Source: Chloroflexota bacterium (lineage in GTDB: Bacteria; Chloroflexota; Dormibacteria; CF-121). From it: DNA of 5,565 nt. Position numbers and translations under genes: made by a program. Below the pieces are notes generated by a model. That model was not told where the DNA came from, did not search any database, and worked only from the letters and a program-made list of their open reading frames with translations. The stretch is taken from the NCBI GenBank assembly GCA_005881235.1, contig VBEQ01000028.1, positions 1 through 5,565 on the forward strand, read 5' to 3'. Shown here piece by piece: positions 1 to 5,565 of the stretch (positions are counted from its first letter, which is position 1; each line of letters opens with the position of its first letter).

Positions 1-588
1 CTCCCGCAGTCCGCGATCGCGCGCCACCACGTAACTGCTGTGCCCGATCAGCGAGGGCTCGAGGAAATAGGGTTCGATCTCGCGCGGCTTCACTTCGTGA
101 TTCGTGCTCGGGTACCAGATGCGGACCGCCTTATGCCCGGCCCAGCTGAGCGCGACCGTCTGCAGAACGCGAGAGTACGTCGGGTTGGACGGACGATCGG
201 CCATCTGGCGAACGGTGGCATGCACGTACTCCGCCACCGGCGCGGGGAGGACGGCCGCCAGCTTGGTGAAGGCGTCGGCGACATCCGGATCGGCCTGGTC
301 CCGATGCCGGTGCATCAGGCGGACCCCCATCAACAGCGCCATCGCCTCGCGCAGGGTGAACTTGACGGGAGCCACGAAGTAGTTCGGGTCGATCGCGATC
401 CGGCCGTCGTCCTCGTAGACCGGCACGTTCATCGCTTCCAGCGCCCGAATGTCGCGATAGGTGGTGCGCGGATTCACGCCGGTGCGGCGCGCGATCTCAC
501 CGGTCGTCAACCCGTGGGGATTGCCCTGGAGCAGGGTCTGGATCTTGAGGATCCGGGCCCCGCGATCCCCCTTCTCGAACGAGCCCAC
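1..588 (-). CDS. WYL-domain HTH transcriptional regulator (YafY/PafBC-like), 3' end outside window
   Basis: This is the N-terminal part (196 codons, no stop) of a DNA-binding regulator whose C-terminus lies beyond the left edge. Residues about 12-55 form a winged helix-turn-helix of the HTH_11/DeoR-like type, with LTTGEIARRTGV followed by the recognition helix NPRTTYRDIRALE and a short wing ending in GRIAID. Residues 78-135 are a helical linker (FTLREAMALLMGVRLM). From about 140 a WYL-type β domain begins, with VRIWYPST, then REIEPYFLEPSLIG, then SYVVARD where the family has its W-Y-L triplet. The GTG at 586-588 is chosen because it directly precedes the HTH; the frame stays open upstream without an ATG, and no strong ribosome binding site is visible. 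WYL domains are known to sense ligands such as single-stranded DNA or nucleotides. The gene is divergent from the nuclease/ATPase pair, so it may control that pair and itself; this is inference. Confidence 0.9.
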   Translation of the reverse strand, partial: MGSFEKGDRGARILKIQTLLQGNPHGLTTGEIARRTGVNPRTTYRDIRALEAMNVPVYEDDGRIAIDPNYFVAPVKFTLREAMALLMGVRLMHRHRDQADPDVADAFTKLAAVLPAPVAEYVHATVRQMADRPSNPTYSRVLQTVALSWAGHKAVRIWYPSTNHEVKPREIEPYFLEPSLIGHSSYVVARDRGLRE

Positions 589-598
589 TTTAACGCTC

Positions 599-604
599 AG
601 TCTA
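599..604 (-). promoter_or_regulatory. Candidate -10 element (TAGACT) for the WYL regulator
   Basis: On the minus strand TAGACT lies 10 nt upstream of the GTG start at 588. A transcript starting about 7 nt downstream would have a leader of only a few bases, which fits the absence of a Shine-Dalgarno sequence. No good -35 hexamer is visible. Similar TAGGCT hexamers precede two other starts in this window, which raises confidence a little. Confidence 0.35.
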
Positions 605-630
605 GGTGAAGTTCCCGGATAGATATGGCA

Positions 631-640
631 CAGCCGGCTG
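631..640. promoter_or_regulatory. 10-bp perfect palindrome in divergent promoter region (candidate operator)
   Basis: CAGCCGGCTG is a perfect palindrome between the two divergent candidate promoters. It is loosely flanked by an inverted repeat GTTCC (611-615) and GGAAC (645-649), although the two are not centred on the same point. Its position would let one bound regulator affect both directions, so it is a candidate site for the adjacent WYL protein. The repeat is seen directly; the function is inferred. Confidence 0.3.
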
Positions 641-666
641 ATTCGGAACAAACTCAGGCCAACCTT

Positions 667-672
667 TATAAT
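667..672 (+). promoter_or_regulatory. -10 promoter element (TATAAT) for the nuclease/ATPase operon
   Basis: A consensus TATAAT stands out in otherwise GC-rich DNA, 66 bp upstream of the chosen nuclease start. The -35 is weak: GGAACA at 645-650 (16-bp spacer) or TTCGGA at 642-647 (19-bp spacer) are the best candidates. Transcription would start near 679 and give a leader of about 60 nt. This also argues against starting the nuclease at the in-frame ATG at 625, which would lie upstream of the transcript. Confidence 0.55.
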
Positions 673-697
673 GGGCGCTGCTTTCGCGCTTGCCCAT
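671..697. repeat. Inverted repeat ATGGGC-N15-GCCCAT overlapping the -10/start region
   Basis: Arms of 6 bp at 671-676 and 692-697 are separated by 15 nt. The left arm overlaps the last two bases of TATAAT, and the predicted transcription start lies between the arms. This placement suits a repressor site better than an RNA hairpin, because the left arm would not be in the transcript. Function is inferred and the arms are short enough to occur by chance. Confidence 0.25.
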
Positions 698-738
698 GCC
701 ATCGCGACAGGCACAATTCGCGTGGTTACGGGGGATTT

Positions 739-1833
739 GTGGCCCTTCGCCTGCTCCATTTCGCTGACCTGCATCTCGATCGATCCTTCGCGAGTGAGCG
801 CCTCTATGGCGTCGGCGCCCAGCGACGCCGCGAGGACCTTCGCGCCGCCCTCCAACGGATCGTCGAACGCGCTCGGGAGGCCCAGGCCAACCTGATCACC
901 TGCGGTGGCGATCTCTTCGAACACGATCACGTCACCCGCGACACCGCGAGCTTCATCGTGCAGACGCTGGGCGACGCCGGGCTGCCGGTGCTGATCGCGC
1001 CCGGGCACGCGGATCCGGCCGTGCCCAGCTCACCGTACCGATACCTTCGCTGGCCCGAAAATGTCACGGTCGCGACCCACGAAGAGCTGCGACCCTACCG
1101 CTATGCCGACGTCGACATCTGGACCGCGGGCTTCATGCGCTCCGATGTGCCGGAGGCGTCCTTGCGCGATTTCGCCCGGCGCGAGGATGGCACTCACCTT
1201 TTGCTGCTACACGCCTCAGACATGAGCCAGGTGCCGGAGGATGTGACCCCCTACAAACCCATCCTGCCCGCCCAGGTCCAGGAGGCCGGCTTTCGTCACG
1301 CGCTGCTCGGCCATTATCACGACGCCAGGACGTCGGAGTCGATCACCTATCCTGGCAGCCCGGAGCCGCTCGGCTGGAAGGAATCCGGCCGTCATTGCAC
1401 GGCCCTGCTGACGATCGGTGACGACGGCAGCGTCCAGGTGTCGTTGGAAGATATCAACCTGCGGCAGTTCGCCCAGGAGACGATCGACGTCAGCGGGATG
1501 ACCAGCCTCGACCATGTGCGCGACGCCGTGACGGCGATGCGGGAGGAGAAACAGCTCGACGGCGGCGTCATCAGGGCGACGCTTACCGGTGAACGCGCCC
1601 ATTCCCTGGTCCTGGATCCGCAGACATTGTCCAAGGAGTGCGGTGATGGGTTCGCGTACCTCGAGTTCCGCGACCACTCGCGCGTGTCGCACGACCTCGA
1701 GGCTGCCGCTCAGGAGTTCACCAGCCGCGGGGAAATGGTGCGCAAGCTGGTCGACCACAAGCAGGGGTCTCGCCAGGAGGAGCAAGCGGTGGGCCGCGCG
1801 TTGCAGCTCGCCCTCGACGCCTTCGACGAATGA
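739..1833 (+). CDS. SbcD/Mre11-like metallophosphoesterase (YhaO-type DNA exonuclease subunit)
   Basis: A 364-residue calcineurin-like phosphoesterase, the predicted nuclease partner of the downstream Rad50-like ATPase. Motifs in order are FADLHLD (D10, H12), GGDLFE (D58), APGHAD (89-92), LLLHAS (H158) and GHYHD (H192, H194), then YPGSPEPLGW (204-213), which is typical of SbcD/YhaO proteins. The remaining C-terminal part probably forms the capping and partner-binding region. Mre11/SbcD proteins use two metal ions, usually Mn2+, to cut DNA ends and hairpins. The GTG at 739 is chosen because the phosphoesterase fold starts at the next residues, GGGGGA lies just upstream (730-735), and TATAAT lies upstream of it. 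The oddity is motif III, normally GNH[D/E], which reads GHAD here, so the usual Asn and His are replaced and catalysis may be altered. The family assignment is firm; true nuclease activity is uncertain. Confidence 0.9.
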   Translation: MALRLLHFADLHLDRSFASERLYGVGAQRRREDLRAALQRIVERAREAQANLITCGGDLFEHDHVTRDTASFIVQTLGDAGLPVLIAPGHADPAVPSSPYRYLRWPENVTVATHEELRPYRYADVDIWTAGFMRSDVPEASLRDFARREDGTHLLLLHASDMSQVPEDVTPYKPILPAQVQEAGFRHALLGHYHDARTSESITYPGSPEPLGWKESGRHCTALLTIGDDGSVQVSLEDINLRQFAQETIDVSGMTSLDHVRDAVTAMREEKQLDGGVIRATLTGERAHSLVLDPQTLSKECGDGFAYLEFRDHSRVSHDLEAAAQEFTSRGEMVRKLVDHKQGSRQEEQAVGRALQLALDAFDE

Positions 1834-1836
1834 CGC

Positions 1837-1842
1837 TAGGCT
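1837..1842 (+). promoter_or_regulatory. Candidate internal -10 (TAGGCT) in the nuclease-ATPase gap
   Basis: TAGGCT lies in the 30-bp gap, 3 bp after the nuclease stop and 21 nt before the ATPase GTG. If it is a -10, transcription would start near 1849-1850 and the ATPase would have its own short-leader transcript in addition to operon readthrough. The ATPase has a ribosome binding site, GGTGAGG at 1852-1858, 5 nt before its start. No convincing -35 is visible, so this call rests mainly on similarity to the elements at 599-604 and 5112-5117. Confidence 0.25.
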
Positions 1843-1863
1843 GGACGCCGTGGTGAGGCCGCC

Positions 1864-4800
1864 GTGCGCTTAACCAAGATCGAGATCGAGGGCTTTGGCA
1901 CGCTGCAAGGCTTGGAGCTGCGGTTCGGGCCGACGATGAATCTGGTCGTCGGACCCAACGAGGCCGGCAAGTCGACCTTGCAGGAAGCCATCGTGACCGG
2001 CCTTTACGGGCTCCAATCGGGCGATCGTGCCCACCACTCGGCCCTAGTGGAACGCGCCGACCGCTGGCGCCCATGGCAGGGCGGCAACTTCGGGCTGGCG
2101 ATCGAGGTCGCGCTCGAGGACGGGACCCAGCTCCGCGTCGAGCGCGATCTCGACGCGCAGACGGTTCGCGTGTTCGACGCCAGCACTGGCGCCGAGCTTG
2201 GCGACCGCTTCGACCACGATGCGTCGGGCGGGTTGCAGGTGGGACGCCAGCTGCTCGGTGTCAGCCGCGACATCTACACCAACACGGCGTGCATCTCGCG
2301 GAGCGAGGTGCTGCGCCTGGAAGACGCCGGCACCATCAAGGAAGCGATCATCGCGCTCGCCGATTCGGCCCATCCCGACCGAACGGCACAAAAGGTTCTC
2401 GATCGCTTGCGCCAGGAACGGACCCTTCGGATCGGCAAGCCGCGCGGGCGCTCCGGCCCTTTGCACGATCTCGAGGCTCGCCTGACGGAACTGGAGCGGC
2501 AGCTCACCGCCGCGCGGCAAGCGCGCGCCGCCGTCGACGAGCTCGCGCAGAAGCGGGAGACCGTCTCGGCGCTGACCGAGGCCGAGCTGGGCATCGTCCA
2601 AACGCTCGAGGCGGCCTTGCTGGCGTCCCGCCTGCAGGATGCCCGGCATCGGCTGGAGCGGGTCGAGGCACTCGAGCAGGCGATCGCGGAGGAACGCGGC
2701 CGCCAGGAGGAACACACCCGCTTCGCAATGTTCCCACTCGACCGCCAGGCCGATGTCCAGGAATTGCGCAGCCACCTGCGGGCAACCCGGGAAACCCAGG
2801 CGGACTTCGAACGTCGCGCCGCCGACAGCACTGCCCAGGTGCAACAGCTGGACGCTGAGCGCCAGAAGCTCGACTCTGAGGCGCAGGGTCACGAAACGCG
2901 AGCCCGTGGCATCGACGACGCGGCGCTCGCCCAGGAACCCACCGTGCGCGAGCTCCTCTCCACCCTCAACGTCGCCGACATCCAGGCGCCCGAGGCCCAC
3001 CTTCGCGCCCAGACCGCGGCGGAGGACGCTCGGCGGATCGCCGAGCGGCACCCAGGCCTGATCGGCAACAACCTGGATTGGCCGGCGCGTCAGATGGAGT
3101 TCCAGCGCGTCTTCTCCGAATGGCGGGAGCGCCACAACGTCGCCCTCGAGGCGCGCCGCCGCGCCGGTGCCGAGCTCCCGCCACGCCTGGAGCAGCTCAA
3201 GCACGACATCGCCCGTTACAAGGAAGTTCCCGACGTTATCAAGACCGGTCAGCAAGCCGAGGAGGCGATGCGACGCGAAGAAGCGATGGCAGAGCGGGCT
3301 CGAAGCCGGCAGCGCACCTTCCTCGGCGCCATGCTGGGCGGCCTTCTGCTCACCGCGATGGCGATCCTGGTGGCATTCCTGGCGCTGCAAGGCGGCATGC
3401 CGCTCCCACTCAGCGGGGCGGCCTTCTTCCTGCTCGGCATGGGCGTCCTGTCGACCGGCATCGGCATCTGGGTGCGCGGCGCCGCCGTTCGCGAAGTCGA
3501 TCGCCGCCTTCGCGCCAAGGACGAGGCGCGCATCAAACGGCGCGAGATCCTCCAACCCTGGGGCGTGCGGAGCTCAGCTGAACTCCAGGAGGCCCTGGTC
3601 GAGCACCTGCAGAAGGTGCGCTACGACGCCACCCGCCTCGAACTCGACCGGCAGGCCACCGAGCTGGAGGAACGGGCGCAGGTTGCCGGACGCAGCCTGC
3701 GCGAGCTGGTCGGTTCGTGGGGCCTTCCCCAGCCGGCGCCCACCGAAGAGGCCGTGGACGAGACCGCGCGCGACATCGAGTCACTGGCTCAGGACACGCT
3801 CGCCTGGAACGCCGCCAGCGAGCGTTCGCAGGAGGCGTCCCGCGCTGAATCCGAGTTGGATCAGCGGCGCGAGTCCCTCCGGCAGCGCCTGCACAGCCTG
3901 CTCGACCAGCTGGGCTTCGACCGGCGGGAGGCGCTCGGCGCCGCCCGCGATTTCATCTCCAGCTGCGAGGCCGCCCGCACCGCCCAACAGGTCCGGACTC
4001 GCATCGAGCAGTTCGACGCGCAGCTGGAGCAACTTCGGGCCCCCGGCCAGCGTTCGGTCGCCGAGCGCACCAAGGCCGACGACTACGCGCGGCAGCTGGC
4101 CGCGGTCTACGCACCGGCCGGCATCGAGGATACCGACATGGAGCGCGCCGCCCAGGCCTGGGACGCCGGTGTCGGCCACGCCGAGGCGTACCGCGCCTCC
4201 AGCGCGCGGCTCGCCGAGCTGGAGTCGCAGCGGGGGACCGCGAGCGACGATGAAGGCGCATCCCTGCGACAGCTCGTCGACGACCTGACGCGCCAGCTGG
4301 AGGAGGTCAGCCGAATGGTGGACCCGGCCGCGGTCGCGCAATTCGCCGCGCTGCCGCTGGCCGAGCTCGAGCGGCAGCGCGACCAGCACCGTAGCACCAA
4401 GGAGCGAGCCCAGGAAGAACGGGCTCGGGCCGAGGAGTTGTTAAACGACCGGCTGACCCAGACCGGGGACGTCGCTGCGCTCGAAGAGGAGATCGCGACC
4501 GCCCGCGAGCAGCTGCAGGAACTCGAAGCCGAGGCACACGCCTACGATCTCGCCATCGAAACGCTCGAGGCCGCGGCGAAATCTGTCCGGCGCGCCGTGA
4601 TCCCGAGGCTGAAGTCGCAACTGCAGGGCCAGCTCTCCCCCATCACGAACGGCCGCTATCGCGATGTGCGCATCGGCGAAGACCTGGCGTTGCAGGTGCG
4701 GACGCCGGATCAGCGTACTTATAAGGATGTTGACAATCTCAGCCTCGGCACCCGCTCGCTGATTTATTTGCTCGAGCGGCTGGCCCTGGCGCGGATCATC

Positions 4801-5079
4801 GGTGGCAACTCCGAGCCACCGCCGCTATTGCTCGACGAGGCGTTGGTACATGCCGATCGCCGCCGGCTGCGCGCGGCGATGGACGAGCTGGGCCGCCTCG
4901 ACCACCAGGTCATCCTCTTTTCAAAGGACGAAGCGCTTGCCGATCGCGCCGAGAAGGCCGAGGACTGGACCATCATCCGGTTACCGGGGCCGTCTCTTAC
5001 CCCCGCGTCAGCTGAAGGGGCGCCGGCCAATGGATCAACCAACCGCGACCAGGTAGAAGAAGAAGTCCCGAGCGCCTGA
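1864..5079 (+). CDS. Rad50/SbcC-like AAA ATPase with mid-protein transmembrane hairpin (YhaN-type)
   Basis: A 1071-residue SMC-type ATPase, the likely partner of the upstream nuclease. The N-terminal head has Walker A GPNEAGKST (30-38). Residues about 200-480 and 540-905 are long, charged, Gln/Glu/Arg/Leu-rich coiled coil. Between them are two hydrophobic segments, about 486-508 and 516-537, joined by a short Gly/Pro loop. There is no CxxC zinc hook. The C-terminal head carries the ABC signature LSLGTR (959-964), Walker B PLLLDE (987-992) and D-loop VHAD (995-998). The last 35 or so residues are low-complexity and acidic. The hairpin matches the YhaN type and suggests that the coiled-coil tip is anchored in the inner membrane. 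The GTG start follows GGTGAGG by 5 nt and opens the expected head strand RLTKIEIEGFG. Odd points are Lys at the H-loop position (K1021, FSKDEAL) and no Gln in the Q-loop region (CISRSE, 143-148). Exact function is inferred. Confidence 0.9.
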   Translation: MRLTKIEIEGFGTLQGLELRFGPTMNLVVGPNEAGKSTLQEAIVTGLYGLQSGDRAHHSALVERADRWRPWQGGNFGLAIEVALEDGTQLRVERDLDAQTVRVFDASTGAELGDRFDHDASGGLQVGRQLLGVSRDIYTNTACISRSEVLRLEDAGTIKEAIIALADSAHPDRTAQKVLDRLRQERTLRIGKPRGRSGPLHDLEARLTELERQLTAARQARAAVDELAQKRETVSALTEAELGIVQTLEAALLASRLQDARHRLERVEALEQAIAEERGRQEEHTRFAMFPLDRQADVQELRSHLRATRETQADFERRAADSTAQVQQLDAERQKLDSEAQGHETRARGIDDAALAQEPTVRELLSTLNVADIQAPEAHLRAQTAAEDARRIAERHPGLIGNNLDWPARQMEFQRVFSEWRERHNVALEARRRAGAELPPRLEQLKHDIARYKEVPDVIKTGQQAEEAMRREEAMAERARSRQRTFLGAMLGGLLLTAMAILVAFLALQGGMPLPLSGAAFFLLGMGVLSTGIGIWVRGAAVREVDRRLRAKDEARIKRREILQPWGVRSSAELQEALVEHLQKVRYDATRLELDRQATELEERAQVAGRSLRELVGSWGLPQPAPTEEAVDETARDIESLAQDTLAWNAASERSQEASRAESELDQRRESLRQRLHSLLDQLGFDRREALGAARDFISSCEAARTAQQVRTRIEQFDAQLEQLRAPGQRSVAERTKADDYARQLAAVYAPAGIEDTDMERAAQAWDAGVGHAEAYRASSARLAELESQRGTASDDEGASLRQLVDDLTRQLEEVSRMVDPAAVAQFAALPLAELERQRDQHRSTKERAQEERARAEELLNDRLTQTGDVAALEEEIATAREQLQELEAEAHAYDLAIETLEAAAKSVRRAVIPRLKSQLQGQLSPITNGRYRDVRIGEDLALQVRTPDQRTYKDVDNLSLGTRSLIYLLERLALARIIGGNSEPPPLLLDEALVHADRRRLRAAMDELGRLDHQVILFSKDEALADRAEKAEDWTIIRLPGPSLTPASAEGAPANGSTNRDQVEEEVPSA

Positions 5080-5089
5080 GGCTGCGACA

Positions 5090-5099
5090 GACAGCTGTC
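5090..5099. repeat. 10-bp perfect palindrome GACAGCTGTC
   Basis: This perfect palindrome sits 11 bp after the ATPase stop, in the 44-bp gap before the next gene. It lies where the -35 region or an operator for that gene would be. It is too short and lacks the T-run needed for an intrinsic terminator, so transcription from the upstream operon may continue through it. Confidence 0.3.
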
Positions 5100-5111
5100 A
5101 CAACGGGGGGT

Positions 5112-5117
5112 TAGGCT
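5112..5117 (+). promoter_or_regulatory. Candidate -10 element (TAGGCT), near-leaderless start of the 127-residue gene
   Basis: TAGGCT ends 6 nt before the ATG at 5124, the spacing expected when transcription begins at or next to the start codon (leaderless mRNA), as is common in Actinobacteria and Deinococcus. An alternative reading is that GGGGGG (5105-5110) or AGG (5113-5115) acts as a ribosome binding site on a readthrough transcript. Confidence 0.4.
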
Positions 5118-5123
5118 CCCGTC

Positions 5124-5507
5124 ATGGGCAATGTCATTCCGTGGTCACAGATCCATCCGAGCATCACAAGTCAAGAGCCCTTTGTCGCGGTCGTCATCAT
5201 CGATCCCCAGCGCCAGATTTGCGTCAGTGAGATGGTTCCGTTCGATCAGGAAGCGCTGGGCAACGCGGACGTCGCCGCCCCAGAAGTGATCGCGGCGGCC
5301 CAGGCAGCCGCGGCGAAGGTCGCCAGCGGCTATCGGGCGCGGCGCAAGGAGGCCCCCATCCCCAGTGAAGGAACCCCCTCCCTGGCCCTCCCCGAACGTC
5401 TCAAACGCTCACCTGGCACTAAAGCGCCGCTCGCGTGGGCCGACGGGCCCGGCAAGCAGGCGAGGGAGAACTCTGGCCTGCAAGTCCTGAACGGCGGAAA
5501 GAATTAA
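5124..5507 (+). CDS. Hypothetical protein, 127 residues
   Basis: I do not recognise this protein. Residues about 19-41 look like a small β-rich unit, with PFVAVVIIDP, then RQICVSEMVPFD. An alanine-rich helix follows (about 50-68: APEVIAAAQAAAAKVASG), then a basic patch (YRARRKE, 70-76) and a low-complexity, Pro/Lys/Gly-rich tail to the end that is probably disordered. There is no signal peptide, transmembrane segment or cysteine pair, so a cytoplasmic location is likely. The ATG at 5124 is the first good start after the ATPase and follows a TAGGCT element by 6 nt. It lies 44 bp downstream of the ATPase on the same strand, so it could be cotranscribed, but nothing in the protein ties it to DNA repair. 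Coding status is supported by the open frame, the clean start region and the tight stop-to-stop packing with the next gene. Confidence 0.65.
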   Translation: MGNVIPWSQIHPSITSQEPFVAVVIIDPQRQICVSEMVPFDQEALGNADVAAPEVIAAAQAAAAKVASGYRARRKEAPIPSEGTPSLALPERLKRSPGTKAPLAWADGPGKQARENSGLQVLNGGKN

Positions 5508-5565
5508 ACGCGGAGACGCTCTTCGAGGCTGACCTTCACCGACGGCCACTCACTCTCGATCACGG
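5504..5565 (-). CDS. C-terminal 19 residues of a convergent gene, start outside window
   Basis: Reading the minus strand from the right edge gives an open frame of 19 codons (VIESEWPSVKV, then SLEERLRV) ending in TAA at 5504-5506. Codon use is GC-rich at third positions, like the neighbouring genes, and there is no other likely content in these 62 bases. The stop overlaps the TAA of the 127-residue gene (5505-5507), so the two genes meet tail to tail in one TTAA. The fragment is too short to name a family. Confidence 0.5.
   Translation of the reverse strand, partial: VIESEWPSVKVSLEERLRV

Noticed and set aside
40..609. Plus-strand open frame of 189 codons over the left part of the window
   Set aside because: The minus strand here encodes a convincing HTH plus WYL regulator; the plus-strand frame is its shadow.
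625..738. N-terminal extension of the nuclease from the ATG at 625
   Set aside because: The extra 38 residues lie before the phosphoesterase fold, look non-homologous, and contain the TATAAT promoter element. GTG 739 with GGGGGA upstream fits better.
589..738. LexA (SOS) box upstream of the nuclease/ATPase genes
   Set aside because: No GAAC-N4-GTTC-type or CTGT-N8-ACAG-type site is present; the GTTCC/GGAAC pair at 611-649 has the opposite orientation and wrong spacing.
3301..3480. Zinc hook CxxC at the coiled-coil centre
   Set aside because: There are no cysteines in this stretch; it is instead two hydrophobic helices.
2044..3555. A long open frame (503 codons) on the minus strand, antisense to the ATPase
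   Set aside because: It is the usual mirror frame of a GC-rich coding sequence. The plus-strand protein has complete ATPase motifs and a coiled coil, whereas the minus-strand translation shows no recognisable domain.
5437..5450. GC hairpin GGGCC-GACG-GGCCC as a terminator
   Set aside because: It lies inside the 127-residue coding region, has only a 5-bp stem and is not followed by a T-run.
1..5565. CRISPR array, tRNA, rRNA, insertion sequence or toxin-antitoxin pair
   Set aside because: I saw no direct repeats with regular spacers, no cloverleaf or rRNA-like sequence, no transposase and no toxin-antitoxin-like gene pair.

Overview
The window is GC-rich, tightly packed bacterial DNA with high GC at third codon positions and frequent GTG starts. 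It suggests a high-GC lineage such as Chloroflexota, Dormibacterota or a deep Actinobacteria-like group. That placement is inference from base composition and from short TAGRCT elements just upstream of several starts; there is no rRNA or marker gene to confirm it.

Layout, left to right. Positions 1-588 (minus strand) hold the N-terminal 196 residues of a WYL-domain transcriptional regulator that runs off the left edge. A divergent intergenic region (589-738) holds a clear TATAAT element for the rightward genes, a weaker candidate promoter for the regulator, and two inverted repeats that could be operators. Rightward follow a SbcD/Mre11-like metallophosphoesterase (739-1833) and, 30 bp later, a 1071-residue Rad50/SbcC-like SMC-type ATPase (1864-5079). 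After a 44-bp gap carrying a 10-bp palindrome comes an unrecognised 127-residue protein (5124-5507). At the right edge a minus-strand gene ends; its stop codon overlaps the previous gene's stop within one TTAA.

The core is the nuclease/ATPase pair. It resembles the Bacillus subtilis YhaO/YhaN type more than classical SbcD/SbcC, because the ATPase has a two-helix transmembrane hairpin in the middle of its coiled coil and no CxxC zinc hook. The likely role is a membrane-tethered DNA end-processing or repair complex. WYL regulators are known in other bacteria to control DNA-damage responses and anti-phage systems, so the divergent regulator is a plausible controller of the pair, but this is inferred from position only.

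The points most worth a second look are non-consensus residues in both subunits: the nuclease's GNH[D/E] motif reads GHAD, the ATPase's H-loop position is Lys, and its Q-loop region lacks Gln. Every stretch over 300 bases is covered by a gene.
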